Below, in pieces: positions 54,991 through 64,000 of a DNA stretch of 64,000 nucleotides. The stretch is from Lepidostoma basale (lineage: Eukaryota > Arthropoda > Insecta > Trichoptera > Lepidostomatidae): positions 310,001 to 374,000 of the forward strand of contig JAHDVF020001468.1 in assembly GCA_022606425.2 (NCBI GenBank), in the 5' to 3' direction. The notes under the pieces were generated by a model. That model did no database searches. It saw only the letters and a program-made list of their open reading frames with translations, and had not been told where the DNA came from. Made by a program: the position numbers and the translations under genes. The first letter of the stretch is position 1. Each line of letters begins with the position of its first letter.

Positions 54991-55359
54991 CTCTTCTTGA
55001 ACGTTAAAAAGAGAGCTTGGGTGCTTTGTAGACGTTAAAGTAATATGAAGAATTCAAATACATAATAATTTAAATTAAAAATGTTATGTTTGTTTATTGA
55101 CAATATTGATCTAGGCTAATCAAAGTCCAATAAAAAGCTTTAAAGCTCAAATGCAACCCGTTTATCTTTTTTGGTAGATGAAACATTACTTTTTATTTCT
55201 TATTTTTTTCGCTGACGATGAATATCTGAATGCAAATTCTAGATTTGTTTTTCATATTGGTCAGAGGGTGAATATATTTACTCAATAACGTCATCAGTCT
55301 ACCAACTTTTAGCCCGATGTCTTTAAAACAACCTATTTTATTATTCCTTAACTCCAGTG
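54991..55359. other. AT-rich, nothing recognised
   Basis: No feature seen. Confidence 0.4.
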
Positions 55360-55361
55360 AA

Positions 55362-56612
55362 GTATATCAATCTTCAATAAATGGCAGTTATCATGCCTTT
55401 ACAGAAGGGAAAGGAGTCTCATATGGACTGTGGTAACCACCGGGCAATAAATCTGTTAAGAGCCATTGAAAAACTCTATCGCTGAATTATAATAGAAAGA
55501 GTGAAAAAGATGACGACTGACAAAGTTTGGTACGTACAAGGCACATTTATGAGCAGAATTTTGCACTTCAAACACTCACAGAGAAGATTATGGCCAAAAA
55601 TTGTAAACTTTTCCGCGCATTTGTTGATTTGTAAAAAGCTTATGAGCTTATATATTATGTGAATAGAGAAAAACTGTGTTCAATCTTGTCTGAATATAGA
55701 GTAGACACAATACTGATACAGGCTGTTGATTCCCTCTACAAAGCTAGCACTGCCAGTGTGAGAGTAACTAGAGAAATCACGTCTTAGTTTGATTTCACAA
55801 AGGGTGTTAACAGGGCTGCGTGAAGAAGTGTATAAGAGAGCTGAAAGGAATAAATGCTTATGCTAAGATATTTGAAATGTCTGTAAGTTATCCGCTTTAC
55901 GCGGACGATTTTAGTGTAAACGAATTACAAGTCGTAGTGTCGAGAATGTATGAGATATGCAGGACAAACGGTTTAATGATGAATGTCACAAAGTCAAAGG
56001 TCAAGATTTTTTAAAGGGAAGAGGAAATGACAGTTTGTAACATAAGAGTGAATGAGGAGAACCTAGAGCAGGTGACTGAATTTGTGTATTTAGGTAACAT
56101 GTTCACTGTGGATAGGCAGATAGACAGTGACGTTGAAAGAAGAGTCGGTGCGGGTAACAAAGTGAATAGAGCTTTCAAAATAGTTACTGGAATCAAAAAC
56201 TTATCAATGAAAGCAAAAATGGCCGTTCAAAATGGAGTTCCGGTTCCAACACTTATGCATGGAAGCGAGGCACGGAACTGAAAGAAGAATAATAGCAGAA
56301 TAAATTCAGTAGAGATGAGATCCCTTAGATGTATGTGTAAAACTTTGTACGTTGTTGTTGCTGTTGTATTTCAAATGCTGATGACATCTGGAAGGAATGT
56401 AGAGCGGAATAAAGTATTATGAACAAAATTATAAAAGGAACACTGCAATGGTTTGGACATATGAAACGCATGGATGAATGAAAGATTGAATGAAAGATTG
56501 GTTAAGAAAGTATACATTAACAATGTGAATGTAGTACGGACCCGAGGAAGACTTTCCATGACTTAATTAATGCAATTTTAAAGATGTTAATGTTAGAAGT
56601 CGGTGTTAGAAG
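55362..56612 (+). pseudogene. LINE family A, copy with most of the RT domain
   Basis: This is the longest family A copy. RT segments in order: AVIMPLQKGKESHMDCGNHR (motif with conserved basic and NYRG-like residues), EKLYR, stop, IIIERVKKMT, then EKIMAKNCKLFRAFVDL and YRVDTILIQAVDSLYKASTA, SVRVTREI, and PLYADDFSVNELQVVVSRMY. The catalytic YADD is intact at 55898-55909. Downstream are EENLEQVTEFVYLGNMFTVD and the tail with repeated stops and a TTG-rich insert at 56351-56366. There are many frameshifts. It shows that family A encodes a non-LTR (RTE/CR1-grade) reverse transcriptase; the clade is uncertain. Confidence 0.8.
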
Positions 56613-56649
56613 TCAAGTAATGCTGGAGAGGGATCAGAAAAACTTCTGA

Positions 56650-57003
56650 TGTATCTCTACATGAGGAAGTATGGTAGTTATCCGTGGCTCTATCCCACAG
56701 CATTTCTTTTAGGAATGCTTGGAACCATTTCTTTACAGCTTCGAAGAGATGGGCATCTCATTACCCATTTCTCTAAATTAATCGGGGGATATTTCGAGAA
56801 CTTGGCCGTGCTAGAGGGTGTTGGGCTTTTTGTCCCTGATAGATTTCTCCGACAGCAAAAGCATTCATTGTTTTACCTACCGGCCACCAGAACCAATCTG
56901 CCTCTGTTGACCCCGGTGGGAAAAACAATTAGTTTGCTGAACGCGGTCTCCTCGGAGATCGACGTCCTTCATATTAGTGAAAGTACGTTCAGAAGACAAA
57001 TGG
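56650..57003 (+). mobile_element. LINE family B fragment, open for 120 codons
   Basis: FLLGMLGTISLQLRRDGHLI, THFSKLIGGYFENLAVLEGV, GLFVPDRFLRQQKHSLFYLP, ATRTNLPLLTPVGKTISLLN and EIDVLHISESTFRRQ. It stops before the 3' UTR, so it lacks its own tail and is truncated at both ends. Confidence 0.7.
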
Positions 57004-57860
57004 GCCGGTGATCTCAAGTGGGGAACATTAAACCACCATTTGGGATCATTTTCCGTTTAACCAGACTGAGCCACAGCAACGCGTGACTGGGTAAAGTTAG
57101 TAATATATAAAAGGAAAAGCGTTTAAGTTTCTGTAAACAGTCAACTATTAAGACTAGACAGATTAAGACAAGTATAATAATATATGCATTAAAATACATA
57201 TGAAATTATTGCATAAAATAAATAATATTGTAATGAAGTATTTCGTATTACGATCTTAGTGATTTGAACAAAAAATATGTTTATTGAACAATAATATGTC
57301 AATTAAACAAGAACTTAATTAAATGTGCTTTACTAAACATTAACGAAAAATATACGAATATTCCGAGTAGAATAAAATTTATAAATAACACAAAAATCGT
57401 TCTCCGTACATATTATATTGCCAATGCCGTCTCGAAATCTGTATATAAATACTTTCAAGACCAAATTGATATCGCTCCCAATTCAAAAGTTGTCATTTTG
57501 ACACTTGTCTATAGACAAATATAACAGTGTTTACCGCAGTAAAAATGATTATACGAATAAATCTTAACTGCTAGAAAGACAAAGTACTTGTATATTCAAT
57601 TAGATTGACGGAGTCTGATGATGGAACGGGGTCCATGAACGAGGAGATGCGGGCAATCTCGACTCGGGATTCTCAAGATCATCTCTCGTTGCCTCGGCGC
57701 CAAATGCCCATGATTTATAGATGATATGATTCGTTCGGGATTGAGACTGTGATTAGTATGAAAGGCCAAGTGATTTAGAAATTAAAAAAAAAAAAAGTTT
57801 ATTATAGATAGTATTACAAGAATTTACACGGGAGGAACACCTTAATATCAATAAATTACA
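57004..57860. other. AT-rich, unassigned
   Basis: A less AT-rich patch at 57605-57740 (GATGATGGAACGGGGTCCAT) has no recognisable gene. Confidence 0.4.
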
Positions 57861-57883
57861 ATCAAAGACTTACTTGCTAAAAG

Positions 57884-58135
57884 CTGGTCAGCTTACTTAA
57901 TTTTACTGCGTAATGCTATCCTCGGGACAGCAGCGCCGAGTTGGGGCTGCGTTCGTCCGTCCGCTACGAGTAACGTGCGAGGCGGACGATGGGGGAGAGC
58001 CGTGGATGCTGGAGCCGACCTGGCCTCCGCCGCGGAGATCGGGCGAAGCAGACGACAGCGAAGGGTGACGTGGAGGCTGGCCGGATCTGAGACAGCTGGC
58101 ACCTGGCTGCTAATGGCGTCGGTGTGGACGGCGAA
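57884..58135. repeat. Outer inverted arm, left
   Basis: GC-rich. Pairs with 59552-59786 at roughly 80-85% by eye, with small indels (GACCTGGCCTCCGCCGCGGA is identical in both when oriented). Confidence 0.75.
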
Positions 58136-58433
58136 GCGCACGGTTCTCCTTCGAAGTGACAGCAGTAGCCAGCATCAGGCCTCAATGATGATAATCTGGC
58201 GCCATGCGGCGCGTATATCGCGATCTTCTTCTGCAGATTATCTCCCCCGGGAAGAGATGCCTCACCGGAGTCCGGTGTGTAAGTCAGCTGCGTCGCTGTT
58301 CGAGAGCCGAGTTGAAAAAATCGCAGGGTAGGGGTTAGATCACGCCCCCCCCCGAAAGTGTTGCCCACTCACAAAATTGTCACTATCACTATTATTGTTT
58401 TTCCTATACACTATTATTGTTTTTCATTGTCTT

Positions 58434-58439
58434 ATCACT
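58434..58439. repeat. Target-site duplication, left copy
   Basis: ATCACT, repeated at 58840-58845. The uninterrupted opposite arm has the single-copy sequence. Confidence 0.75.
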
Positions 58440-58839
58440 TCTTCTTTCTGTGTCTTGTCAGATCTCCCTGACGTTGACTATCACCCTTGAGTAGGCCTCA
58501 TGGTGATGACCTGGGGGGAAATATCCAGAGTGGTATCCCCTTGCCTTCTCTGGAGGATTTTCTCTCGGGGTTACCTTCCATCAGCTGGGTGTATCCAGAT
58601 TTCTGGCGCTGGAAGCTCGCCATTCGTTCTCTCTCTATCTGCTATGGCACTAAGTAATATGTGCCACATTGCCCGGGGTTCGCGGGGTCTTTAAAAGACC
58701 TCTCGTGGACGCTAGAGAGTTGGACTTGATAGTAGTGTTGCTGTTGTAAATGCAACATGACACCTTACGACATATTGTAGAGGCTTATTTTCCAGCAAAA
58801 CATACCTTATCGTAGCCCTACTACCCTTTTGAACCCCTA
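58440..58839 (-). mobile_element. LINE family G insertion in the foldback arm
   Basis: A 400-bp insertion with a GAA-rich 3' tail at its left edge. ATCACT duplications flank it. The remaining sequence (CTTGCCTTCTCTGGAGGATT, GGGGTTACCTTCCATCAGCT, TCTATCTGCTATGGCACTAA) matches the order in the 32951-33172 copy. The empty site is visible in the opposite arm at 59094-59110. Confidence 0.8.
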
Positions 58840-58846
58840 ATCACTA

Positions 58847-59099
58847 ATTAAAATTAAACTTAACTAAGATTAAACAAGCCTCCAGAGAGAAAACGTATTT
58901 TCTGCCATGTAAAAATTGTTTAGTGCAATCTCACCGAGTATGCCATGAAACATGGCTATATCAAGATCAGATCGAAAGCGGTGCTGATATAGCCATGTTT
59001 TATGGCATACTCGGTGAGATTGCACTAAACAAATTTTACATGGCAAAAAATACGTTTTCTCTCTGGAGGCTTGTTTAATCTTAGTTAAGTTTAATTTTA
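58847..59099. repeat. Near-perfect central hairpin, arms about 114 bp, loop 23 nt
   Basis: The left arm ends CATGGCTATATC (58962) and the right arm starts GATATAGCCATG (58986). Only a few mismatches or single-base gaps occur over the arms, e.g. AAAAATTGTTTAG against CTAAACAAATTTT. Confidence 0.9.
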
Positions 59100-59551
59100 T
59101 TTAGTGATAAGACAGTGAAAAAACAATAATAGTGCAGTGACAATTTTGTGAGGCTGCGGTAATTTTTATTAAGACCAAAAATAGCTTTCTTCTCTGGTAT
59201 TGCCATCAACTTTAAGTACTGCCGACCGGATATGGCAAGCGGCAACACGCGCGGCCTAGTTGTTTTGACAACGGAAGATGAAGAACGAATATGACCGGCA
59301 ATCGGACCCCCGGGATTTGGAAATCAGACTCCCGAAGGGGCAGACGTGCCGCTTCCCGGCGCCCCGCTGGTCGCCGGCACTTCGCGCCGGCCAGGGGCGT
59401 TCCCGCCATTTTTGACCACGCCAGGGCCGGGCGAGACCAGGCTATTGAAGAACCGGAGACCAGGCCGGTTTTCGCTTCCACGCTCTTTCCCATCGTCCGC
59501 CTCGTACTGCCTGGTGCGGATGGAAGAGGATGCCAAGCCGCCTGACGCTGT

Positions 59552-59786
59552 CTGTCGCCGTCCACATTGACGCCATCATCAGCCAGGTGCTGGCTGCCAC
59601 AGATCCGGCCAGCCTCCACGTCACCCTTCTCTCCGCGGCAATCTCCGCGGCGGAGGCCAGGTCGGCTCCAACTCTCCCCCATCGTCCTCCTCGTACATTC
59701 CACCCCAACGAACGCTGCCCCAACTCAGCGCTGCTGTCCCGAGGATAGTAGCATTACGCAGTGAATTAAGTAAGCTCCAGCTTTTA
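59552..59786. repeat. Outer inverted arm, right
   Basis: Inverted partner of 57884-58135. The inner neighbour 59230-59540 is GC-rich but has no partner in the left half. Confidence 0.75.
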
Positions 59787-59790
59787 GCAT

Positions 59791-61677
59791 GTAAGTCCTC
59801 TTTAGATCCTAATTTTTTTTATGTGTATTTTTGTTCTTAATAAATGTAAATTGTGGATAGTAAATATTGGTTTCAATCTCATATCATAATACATCCCGGA
59901 GCATATCTCATATAATATAATGTTAACATCACATGGGCAAACGTTGGGAAGGAGATCGGGAGTGAATTTCGATTAAATTCATCTTTCACCCCGTGACACC
60001 AACTTTTCCTCCTAATAATATGTCATGTAGGAATGGCATTAAAAAGAGCCTTACCTCTTATATTTATTATCTTGTTATTGGGTGGCTGGTATGTGACTTG
60101 ACAGTTTTCACAACAGGTAAGTTATCATTTAAATTCCTTTAGCTGACTTTGTGTGGTTTTCAAGAGCGCCAGGTATACTAATTAATAGGTAAGCGAATTA
60201 GCACACCTGGAATCGAGTATACTCGTATATAAACACAAAAATAAATATGTACAATAAAACAAATTGCTCGTTACACATTCATATTTTTTACATTGGCAAC
60301 ATTCAAATATTGTCTATGGAAATGAACAAACGAACGGCCTGAAACTTATTTATTAGATGTAAAACACATCTAGCCGTTATGAAGTTTTGACATAATCGAG
60401 CATAATCGGCATAACAGCATCATCTGTCTAATCGTGAGCGTGAAGTTAGTAGGAGCGTATTCGAGTAAATTTATTGTTTTACTATGTTCGGCATTTTATA
60501 AATTATTGTGTAGACACCGAGCGATAAAGTGAATCTCAAAGAAATGCTTATTAAAATGTCTAGTGCATATTCTGTGTTTTTCATTTCCAATAAATTATGT
60601 TATTTCATAAAATCCTTTTAAATTCTACTTCAAGTGTAACCACTTATTTATTTGCTTGAATTTAGCTAAGGTAAGCATTGTTTTATTGTTATGATGTTTA
60701 TCTCTAATTTGTACTTTTATAATTTGATTATATTAATACATCATTGCTTAAAACTCATAATTATTAAACCTATCTCTTATATCGATTTTTATATCACGAT
60801 TCTCATATCAAATATATTAAATGATTATTTTTATATATTGAACAGTTAAATAGTTATAACACAATATGTGTTTGGATATTTTTCTAATCAAATCGGATAG
60901 ATAATGATTTAATTATCAAATCATATTGTCCAATATTATTCTTATTCAAATTAATAAAATACACTTTTAATCAGTTTAAATATTCCTTTGTTGTTCCAAC
61001 CTGGTTGTAATATTTTAGTTGTTCAAAATGTAAGCATAATATTTGTATATAAATAGTTTATGGATATTTCCAAATTGAATTTTTCACATAAGGCTCTTTA
61101 ATATAATATTTGTTTACATTATATGTTTTACTGTAAAATTAAAGTAATCAAATTATTATTAACATTAAAATGTATCATAATCTAAGTACCCAATTTATTC
61201 TACTTTATTTAATAATCCCCTGTAAAAAATATTACTGTTAAAAAACTTAGTTTTTTTTATGATAACAGATCAAATTTATTTAAGAATAAAGACATGTATT
61301 TTCTGTGATGCTGTTATTATTATTTTTTAATTCTGTTAATTTGTGTGTTATATACATTCCAATTCTATGATTTTTAATATGTGCACAGTAAAATATTTGT
61401 TTCAACAGCAAATTAATTGTTTATTGCATTTGTAGTTTATTCCATTACAGTTATATATAAATTCAATGCTTTAATTATCAAATATGCATTAATTTCTTAC
61501 ACATAATACCAACAACATAATGTTTTGTTTTCATATAAAGATTCATTAATAAGATTACATAATTTCAGTGAGTAAATTAAAATTCATTTATGTATTATAA
61601 TTGTATAAGTAGCTTTTGGTTCCCATGATTTTAATTTAATTTTACATAACTTATTATTTTGTTTTTAATGTTTACAG
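59791..61677 (+). other. Probable promoter/5'UTR/intron region of the kinesin gene
   Basis: AT-rich and free of the repeat families that fill the rest of the window. Two consensus 5' splice sites on + could end non-coding leader exons: CAG|GTAAGT at 60116/60117 and AAG|GTAAGC at 60670/60671. The segment 60400-60670 is less AT-rich and is the better leader-exon candidate. No TATA box can be assigned safely. All of this is inferred from splice consensus only. Confidence 0.35.
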
Positions 61678-61750
61678 TGTGATACTGCCTAAGTCGACCA
61701 AAAGCAGTAAAAATGCCTGACGACGATATAAGCGTTCGGGTAGCAGTAAG
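61678..61750 (+). CDS. Kinesin-like protein, first coding exon (KIF21/Klp31E type)
   Basis: This exon was found by eye and is too short for open-frame listings. A 3' splice site (TTTACAG, 61671-61677) precedes a 35-nt 5' leader. The ATG at 61713 is in a good context (AAAAATGCC). It encodes MPDDDISVRVAVR with the last Arg codon split by a GT donor (AG|GTAATA at 61750/61751, phase 2). SVRVAVR followed by RP is the first beta-strand of the kinesin motor domain. The acidic short leader plus VRVAVR fits KIF21 (kinesin-4 group) best, but other N-terminal-motor kinesins are possible. The rest of the motor lies beyond the window, after an intron longer than 2.2 kb. Such motors walk on or regulate microtubule plus ends. 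Confidence 0.65.
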
Positions 61751-63299
61751 GTAATATTATTTTTTCCTATGTATACCACATTCATTCAATCTTTGAAAGA
61801 TACACTTAATTACTAACTAATACAAAGAACATATTTATTACTTTTAGATTAATGAATTGCAAAAAAATGTTAAAAAGTACATAACAATTTTTTATATGCA
61901 TATTTATTATTATTTCAATTTTGACTACCTGTATATTCATAAACTGTAAATATATCTCACAAAAAGTCATTAAAATATTTCTTTAAAGGTTTTTAGTTTC
62001 AACAGTTAATTATCTCTCAATACAAAAAACAGTTCTTTCTATACTCTTGTTTTTGTCCAAATTTTTAATGGTGGTTATTTTTTTTTAAATTATTTATTTT
62101 ACATTTTAACATATTAATGTAATAACTTTTTGTATTGTATTGTACATATTGTGTATTATTATAATTATGTGTTTTAGATTTAATGTAATATTTTATTTTA
62201 CTGTTTTGTGTATATCTTCCCATTTATTGGATTTAAATTAAATAAATTAAGTAAATTACATTTAATTTTTTTTTTTAAATGAGATATTTTAAACTCAAAC
62301 CATTTTTTAGTGATTTATAAAAATATTTTGATTTTTTTTTTGCCAAAACCCTTTTTTTATCACATTTTACATTAAAATAGTAATATATTTTTATCGATTT
62401 GTTTATCGGAATATACCATTTTCAATTGTGAATCAAGTGAAATGAATGAGTATATTTCAGTTGCTTAAACATATTGATTACATTTATATAATGCAAATTT
62501 TCGTCATCACGCCATTCAACCTTTTACAATAGTTTGCCAAAATTATAGTATGAAGGTCAAGGTTATGAGACATTTTACCAAGAAAGGTTTCACAATAGGG
62601 TGAAAAATATTTTCATTGTGTCTTTTTATACATAATGTGACACTTTACTTGATTATATGACATTCAAAAATGCAATCCAAGTTTTAATTATAGATTTTGT
62701 GTTTTTTCTTTACTAAATTATTATCATCGTATTTAAAGTTATACACATGGTCAGAAAATATATTTTTTACTTAATTTCACTTCGGCTTTAATATTTTATA
62801 TATTTAATTAAATATTATTTAGTAAAATCTAGTACATACGTAATACTGAAAATTAACCGTTATTTATTAATTAAATTAATGAAAACATTTTTATTTATGT
62901 TTTAATTTTTTTGGTTTTAGTTATATTGTATATTATTTTGTTTACACATTGATTCAACCACTGATTATTTGTACTAATCGCCAACTAAACTTTGAAGTAT
63001 GTTCATAAGAGTCGTATATGGTATACCAGTACTTAATTAAAAGTACTTAATCAAGTGTCATAGTAATATAATTTAATGCTTGTAATATTTATATGCAATA
63101 GTATCTTGTAATATTTAAAACCCGTATTATTAATTATTTATCTTCACAAAAGTGTACTGCATCCCATGAAATCTAACATTTTACTTTTATAGATTTCGTA
63201 TATTTCAACAACTCACATATTTAAATCGTTATTTGAAATTTTCATATGAAGCACTCACTTTCAGCAAAAATATGTAGATATAAAAAATTAAATAAATAC
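61751..63299 (+). other. Intron of the putative kinesin gene, AT-rich
   Basis: More than 1.5 kb of extremely AT-rich DNA with T and A runs. No gene or repeat family was recognised before the FB6 element. Confidence 0.45.
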
Positions 63300-63515
63300 T
63301 TTGGGTTTAACCACCGAATCGTAATTATAATTAAAGTCAACTAACGTAGTTCGCCATGGAAACAGTTGAATCCAACTAGTCTCGCTTGTACCCAAGCTTC
63401 ATCAGAACTCTTCAGTTCTTATATAATATTACGTTGATTAAAACTAGAATACAAGCGAAACTTGTTGACTTCTATTAAAATTGCAATTCCGTGGTTAAAC
63501 ACAAAGTATTTTTTT
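63300..63515. repeat. FB6 foldback element with hammerhead-like motif
   Basis: The arms GGTTTAACCACCGAATCG (63304) and CCGTGGTTAAACACAAAGTA (63489) are inverted. Minus motif at 63379-63405: CTGATGA, one A, perfect stem GCTTG/CAAGC around GGTA, then GAGAC. On the plus side TACAAGCGAAACTTGTTGAC keeps only the second box. Confidence 0.7.
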
Positions 63516-63552
63516 ATATTAAGGTATTTGTGTTTTTTCAAAGATGTTAAGG

Positions 63553-63990
63553 TGTTATGCGTGGTCTGTTCTGTTCTATGGGTGTAAGACATGGACAATA
63601 AAAGTAAATACAATGAACCGGTAGGAGGCATTTGAAATGTGGCTTCACCGAAGAATGTTCAGGATCTCATGGATAGACAGAGTGACGAACACAGAAGTCC
63701 TGAATCGTGCAGGAGTAAATAGAGAGCTGCTGACATTGATCAAAGTCCGCAAGATTTCATATCTGGGTCACGTTCTACGAGGAGAAAAATATCGCCTGCT
63801 GCATCTAATTTTGAAGGGAAAAATAGAGGGGGGCAGGGAGAAGGCGGATCTCTTGGCTGCGCAATGTGAGGGAATGGACGGGAATCGGAACTGTGGAGGA
63901 GCTATTCCGGACAGCGCAGGATAGGGAAGAGTTTACCAGAGTGATCGCCAACGTCGGAGAGACCTGACAGGGCACTTTAAGAAGAAGATT
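63553..63990 (+). mobile_element. LINE family F 3' end
   Basis: It reads EAFEMWLHRRMFRISWIDRV, TNTEVLNRAGVNRELLTLIK, SYLGHVLRGEKYRLLHLILK and GKIEG, then a frameshift into RISWLRNVREWTG-like sequence, ending in AAGAAGAAGAT. The ending matches 58-142. It is inserted in the putative kinesin intron in sense orientation. Confidence 0.75.
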
Positions 63991-64000
63991 TCAAAGTGAT

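Larger units (their letters stand above)
57884..59790. mobile_element. Large GC-rich foldback element with nested inverted repeats
   Basis: Four nested inverted pairs share one centre. (1) GC-rich outer arms 57884-58135 and 59552-59786, e.g. TGCGTAATGCTATCCTCGGG against CCCGAGGATAGTAGCATTAC. (2) 58363-58439 and 59103-59152 (CACAAAATTGTCACTATC, inverse AGTGACAATTTTGTGAG). (3) The central hairpin 58847-58962 / 58986-59099, nearly perfect. (4) A 23-nt loop at 58963-58985. A family G LINE sits in the left arm. GC-rich open frames (58 to 163 codons) encode nothing I recognise. It may be a Foldback-like transposon. Confidence 0.7.

Noticed and set aside
57964..58368. 118-134-codon frames in the left palindrome arm
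   Set aside because: Open on both strands because of high GC. The frame is not conserved in the opposite arm.
59212..59703. 163-codon minus-strand frame in the GC-rich palindrome
   Set aside because: Low complexity, alternative frames on both strands are equally open, and no known domain. Kept as part of the foldback element only.

Overview
This window looks like AT-rich nuclear DNA from an insect. The evidence is a cecropia-type mariner with a complete transposase, very many 5'-truncated non-LTR (LINE) retrotransposon 3' ends, tRNA-derived SINEs, foldback repeats, and two exon-sized pieces of conserved animal genes with consensus splice sites. No operon, ribosome-binding site, rRNA or CRISPR array is visible. 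I lean towards Lepidoptera from the style of the LINE tails, but a beetle or another insect order is not excluded.

Host genes. Only two pieces of host protein-coding sequence are convincing, both on the + strand. The terminal coding exon of a LIX1/lowfat homologue lies at 4548-4908; it is about two-thirds GC in an AT-rich surround. The first coding exon of a kinesin, probably of the KIF21/Klp31E type, lies at 61678-61750 and ends at a GT donor inside the first beta-strand of the motor domain. The quiet AT-rich stretch 59.9-63.3 kb is then 5'UTR/intron sequence of that gene. Everything between is intergenic or intronic DNA packed with repeats.

Repeat layout. LINE family A (C-terminal signature GRPRKTWHDQINQIL) has about 24 copies in both orientations. 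Nearly all are 5'-truncated, and most end in (TTAG)n or (TTG)n. Families B-J are other LINE tails: B ends in (TTTGA)n, C, E, F, G and H end in GAA-rich tails, and D carries remnants of reverse transcriptase. Two tRNA-derived SINE families are present. At least eight foldback families are present; several were later hit by LINEs, giving datable nested insertions with exact target-site duplications (14.1, 43.1 and 58.4 kb). An apparently intact mariner (36637-38263) has matching terminal inverted repeats, a TA duplication, the D,D34D triad and a nested foldback fragment. A second mariner is a relic (31.1-31.6 kb). A GC-rich element of about 1.9 kb with long inverted arms (57.9-59.8 kb) contains a hairpin with arms of about 114 bp.

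Most interesting signal. Foldback families that otherwise look unrelated share one small architecture: a CTGANGA-like box, exactly one base, a 3-6 bp stem whose sequence differs from family to family but stays complementary, and then GAAAC, often followed by ATGTC or AGCTGTC. This is very close to the hammerhead ribozyme core (CUGANGA, helix II, GAAA, short helix III, GUC), with one extra base. One family is arranged as three tandem units of about 115 bp at 23.0-23.4 kb. It may be a family of hammerhead-derived, retrozyme-like or Penelope-like elements.
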